Shown: in pieces, positions 22,920 to 25,462 of the stretch
Layout of the letters: each line of letters starts with the position of its first letter
Numbering within the stretch: the stretch's first letter is position 1
IMG/VR virus record: IMGVR_UViG_3300012920_000237
Span: 1 to 25,462 of that record
DNA: 25,462 nt
Direction: 5' to 3' (one strand)
Source: a virus
Notes under the pieces: generated by a model
What the model was told of the DNA's origin: nothing
Databases searched by the model: none
The model's input: only the letters and a program-made list of their open reading frames with translations
Translations under genes and position numbers: made by a program

Positions 22920-23662
22920 TGGCAGAAAATACAATATCATACAGTGAATCAGCAAAAGGTTTTCCAACGTTTCATAGTTTTATACCAGATTGGATTGAGA
23001 ACTTAAATGATTCTTTTTTTACTTTTAAAGATGGACAATTATATATCCATCATATTGTAGAAAATCAGAGAAACAATTATTATGGTGTAGATTATAATAG
23101 TGTAATTGAGTTTGCGGCTAACGAAAGCCCATCGGATATCAAAATGTATAGAGCTTTGAAAACCGAAGGAGACAGTAATAATTGGGACGCTACGATTGAG
23201 ACAGAAAATGAAAAAGGTTTTGTAAACAAAGATTCATTTCAGAAAAAAGAAGGAATGTATTATGGATATGTAAGAAATGACAACACTTCAGTAGACTATA
23301 AAAAACTAAGTGTTCAAGGTGTAGGAACTTGTGCTTCATCTACAACATCAACAGTTACCGTAACAGGGCTAAAATCAGGCATAGTCTCTGTTGGTGATAA
23401 TTTATATCAAGCTACAGTGTCAGGAAGCTCAATAGGTACACCTTCTTTACTAGGCGTAATTAATTCTATATCTGGTGATGTTATAACTCATGATGGTTCG
23501 ACTGCAGCAACTACAAGTAATTTTATATTGTTTGCTAAAAATCAAACTGCAGAGTCTGAAGGAGTAAGAGGTTATCACGCTAAAATTAAGCTAACTAACA
23601 ATAGTACATCTCCTGTTGAGCTTTATGGTGTAGACAGTGAAGTTACAAAGAGTAACCTTTAA
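22919..23662 (+). CDS. Tail structural protein
   Basis: This 247-residue protein starts on TAATG. The N-terminal segment FPTFHSFIPDWIENLNDSFF, then TFKDGQLYIHH and NNYYGVDYNSVIEFAANESP, is a pattern I associate with C-terminal parts of large tail proteins in Bacteroidota phages; here it is a separate gene. Residues about 95-130 continue with FQKKEGMYYGYVRND. The C-terminal half is Ser/Thr/Gly-rich beta sequence (TSTVTVTGLKSGIVSVGDNL), similar to small Ig-like or jelly-roll tips. No catalytic motif is visible. It is probably a component of the tail near the proteins encoded before it. Confidence 0.68.
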   Translation: MAENTISYSESAKGFPTFHSFIPDWIENLNDSFFTFKDGQLYIHHIVENQRNNYYGVDYNSVIEFAANESPSDIKMYRALKTEGDSNNWDATIETENEKGFVNKDSFQKKEGMYYGYVRNDNTSVDYKKLSVQGVGTCASSTTSTVTVTGLKSGIVSVGDNLYQATVSGSSIGTPSLLGVINSISGDVITHDGSTAATTSNFILFAKNQTAESEGVRGYHAKIKLTNNSTSPVELYGVDSEVTKSNL

Positions 23663-23668
23663 AATTTG

Positions 23669-23676
23669 TATATTTG
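23669..23676 (+). promoter_or_regulatory. Possible Bacteroidota -7 promoter box
   Basis: TATATTTG followed by CA matches TAnnTTTGCA and ends 17 bases before the ATG at 23694. There is no TTG at the usual -33 distance. A message from here would carry the last two genes. Confidence 0.42.
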
Positions 23677-23693
23677 CATAAAAACTATTTAAT

Positions 23694-24242
23694 ATGGATC
23701 CATTTACAGCAATAGCCATGGGCACTCAGATTGCAGGAGGGTTGTACAAAACCATAGACGGTATAGTCAACGCAAAAGCAGCTAGAGAAAAAATGAAAAG
23801 ATTAGAAGCTCAAGCTTTACCTCTCAATGCTTTTGAAGCTTTACAAGTAAGTACAGAGGCTCAAGAAATGCAAGTGGAACAAATAGAAAAAAGATTAAAA
23901 GACCAAACAGAGGCTTTACGAGGGGCTGGTACAAGAGCTATAGTTGGAGGTATAGGTACATTAAATGAGTCAGCAGTTGATGCTTTTAGACGAATAGGCG
24001 CTGATATGGATGAAAAAATGGACTCTAAAAACAGATTGATAGCTGAAGAACAAGCAAATATATATGGTGTCGGAGAAGCAAGATATAGAGGTCAATTAGC
24101 GCAAGCTGGTAGTCAATTTGCTGCTTCAAAAAATCAAATATTTAGTGGTATTGGTGATATGGGTGGTGCTGTCGTATCAGCTAGAAACATGGAATTAAAA
24201 CAAGGCGCCATTGATGCTGGGCTGGATGGGTTTGATTACTGA
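23694..24242 (+). CDS. Probable internal virion / DNA-ejection protein, 182 aa
   Basis: This is a helical, Ala/Gln/Glu-rich protein. The N-terminus is hydrophobic with small residues (FTAIAMGTQIAGGLYKTI), compatible with membrane insertion. A coiled coil (MQVEQIEKRLKDQTEAL) follows. The segment RAIVGGIGTLNESAVDAFRR and a Gly-rich C-terminal stretch (IFSGIGDMGGAVVSA) come after it. This layout resembles small ejection proteins packaged in short-tailed phage heads (T7 gp14-like in style), which enter the host envelope during infection. The next gene is a long, charged helical protein, as in ejection clusters. No sequence motif is diagnostic. Confidence 0.58.
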   Translation: MDPFTAIAMGTQIAGGLYKTIDGIVNAKAAREKMKRLEAQALPLNAFEALQVSTEAQEMQVEQIEKRLKDQTEALRGAGTRAIVGGIGTLNESAVDAFRRIGADMDEKMDSKNRLIAEEQANIYGVGEARYRGQLAQAGSQFAASKNQIFSGIGDMGGAVVSARNMELKQGAIDAGLDGFDY

Positions 24243-24253
24243 TATAGATTAAT

Positions 24254-25462
24254 ATGGCAAACGGAAATAGAAGATTACCAAATGCGTTTGATAGAGGGAG
24301 AACTAGAAGAAATCCTTATCTTTCTTCAGGGAGTTATGATTATGGTCCACCTGCTGCTATTACTGAAGATTTTGGTGAAATAGGTAGAGGTTTAGAAAAA
24401 GGTTTTGATGAAGCTATTGATTTAGCAATGAAAGCCGAAGAAAGACTAGATAAATATACCAAAGAAGCTCAAGAATCACAAGATTTTGATAATACTGGGA
24501 TAAGTGACATTGATAATGCTACACGTAATTTGGCTTATTCAGCTAAGGAACAATTGTTTGATCGAAAAAACATGATTGGTAAAGATGTAGAATACTATGA
24601 TCCAAAGTCAGGTAAGATAAAAACAAGAATGTTTACGATAAATGATTTTAATAAATTCAAAAATAATCTTGTTAATAATTCAAAAATATGGTCAGGTCAA
24701 ATAAATTTAGTAAATAAAACTCTTGAGGAGTATGAAAAAAATGATCAGCTTTCTGATGTAACAAAAGAGGCTTTTTTACAGTCTGTTGGAGCTACAGTTA
24801 ATAAAAATCTTTCTTATAAAATTAATGTTGACGAAAACGGTAACTTCAAACTTATATCAAGTGGTACAGATATAAATCCTTATGGTGGGGATGAGGAAGA
24901 AGTTCAGATTATATCGAACTACAAACAATCAGCTGTAAACAAAATACAAGAAGTAAACAAATTTGATGCTGTCGCTGATATAGAAAAGTTTAGAAAAACA
25001 TATGCTGAAAGAAAAAAAACCTTTGAAATTGGAGGTGAAAAATATCGGTCGGATCAAGTTTTAGCTGATATGGGGCTTTTTACAAGACACATTACAGAAC
25101 AGTCTAAAGATTTTGAACCAGCTTTAGAGGCGTATTTAGATAATTTTTCGAATGATAAACAAAAAGTCATAGATTATGCTTCAAAAATGGGTGTTAAGTT
25201 TGGAATGATAGAAATGAAGGATGGAAATCCAACAGGTAAAAGAGGGTATATTGACAAGAAGACTAATAAGTTTGTAGAAGACACAAATAGAATATTTATA
25301 GAGGAAGATGGTACACTGACATTAGGTGAAGATGCAAGAAAAAATGCAAAAGCAGATTTTAAAAAAGCTGTTAGAGGTGCTTTCGGACAAAAAACTGAAG
25401 GAAACCTCACTAAATTTAGAAAACAAAGACCTTCACCTGCGCCTGCGAGAACAGAATATGGT
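24254..25462 (+). CDS. Probable internal virion (cargo) protein, 3' partial
   Basis: An ATG at 24254, 11 bases after the previous stop, opens a frame that stays open to the window end (403 codons). The N-terminus is basic and Arg-rich (NRRLPNAFDRGRTRRNPYL) and is followed by helical charged sequence (GRGLEKGFDEAIDLAMKAEE). A mixed region follows (KNMIGKDVEYYDPKSGKIKT), and later VNVDENG-type strands. There is no signal peptide or membrane segment. Near the cut end it becomes Pro/Arg-rich (FRKQRPSPAPARTEYG). It follows a probable ejection protein, so a packaged head or ejection protein is a reasonable guess. The full length and any C-terminal enzyme domain cannot be seen. Confidence 0.72.
   Translation, partial: MANGNRRLPNAFDRGRTRRNPYLSSGSYDYGPPAAITEDFGEIGRGLEKGFDEAIDLAMKAEERLDKYTKEAQESQDFDNTGISDIDNATRNLAYSAKEQLFDRKNMIGKDVEYYDPKSGKIKTRMFTINDFNKFKNNLVNNSKIWSGQINLVNKTLEEYEKNDQLSDVTKEAFLQSVGATVNKNLSYKINVDENGNFKLISSGTDINPYGGDEEEVQIISNYKQSAVNKIQEVNKFDAVADIEKFRKTYAERKKTFEIGGEKYRSDQVLADMGLFTRHITEQSKDFEPALEAYLDNFSNDKQKVIDYASKMGVKFGMIEMKDGNPTGKRGYIDKKTNKFVEDTNRIFIEEDGTLTLGEDARKNAKADFKKAVRGAFGQKTEGNLTKFRKQRPSPAPARTEYG

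Noticed and set aside
1-25462. tRNA, rRNA, integrase, attachment sites and insertion sequences
   Set aside because: No cloverleaf, rRNA-like, recombinase or terminal-repeat sequence was seen, and gaps are too short to hold most of these.

Overview
The window is a compact, entirely plus-strand virion-structure region of a tailed bacteriophage. It is A+T-rich (about two thirds by eye). Genes abut or overlap and no non-coding gap exceeds about 90 bases. I see no integrase, tRNA, rRNA, CRISPR array or insertion sequence. The likely host is a Bacteroidota, probably a marine flavobacterium. Reasons: Shine-Dalgarno sites are essentially absent, starts are preceded by A-rich leaders ending AATAAAATG, five short gaps carry the Bacteroidota -7 box TAnnTTTG, and the terminase, portal, capsid and tail proteins look like those of short-tailed (crAss-like or flavophage) Bacteroidota phages. 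The host and taxonomy are inference.

Layout. 1-2115: 3' part of a LamG-repeat surface or tail protein. 2115-3294: small genes, namely an unknown 73-aa protein, a GroES-like protein, a 30-aa basic peptide, a membrane plus coiled-coil protein, and a possible 25-aa peptide. 3281-5795: probable small terminase and certain large terminase. 5800-10731: portal, acidic scaffold-like protein and major capsid protein, closed by a strong terminator. 10817-11590: unknown capsid-associated protein, closed by a second terminator. 11664-17609: two connector or ring-type proteins and a 1458-aa tail protein ending in Cys-bounded modules joined by Pro/Val/Thr linkers. 17630-22919: two Pro-linker proteins with related N-termini that bracket three overlapping enzyme genes. 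22919-25462: a tail protein and two probable internal virion or ejection proteins, the last cut by the window end.

The most interesting part is 17630-22919. The three enzymes are a tandem-domain 2-oxoglutarate/Fe(II) dioxygenase whose first domain is prolyl-4-hydroxylase-like, a protein O-fucosyltransferase-like glycosyltransferase, and a close relative of plant GDP-mannose 3,5-epimerase (the source of GDP-L-galactose). Neighbouring tail proteins carry extended proline-rich linkers resembling eukaryotic hydroxyproline-rich glycoproteins. I propose, as inference, that this is a virus-encoded hydroxyproline glycosylation pathway: hydroxylate the linkers, then add L-galactose (6-hydroxy-L-fucose) or L-fucose to the virion surface.
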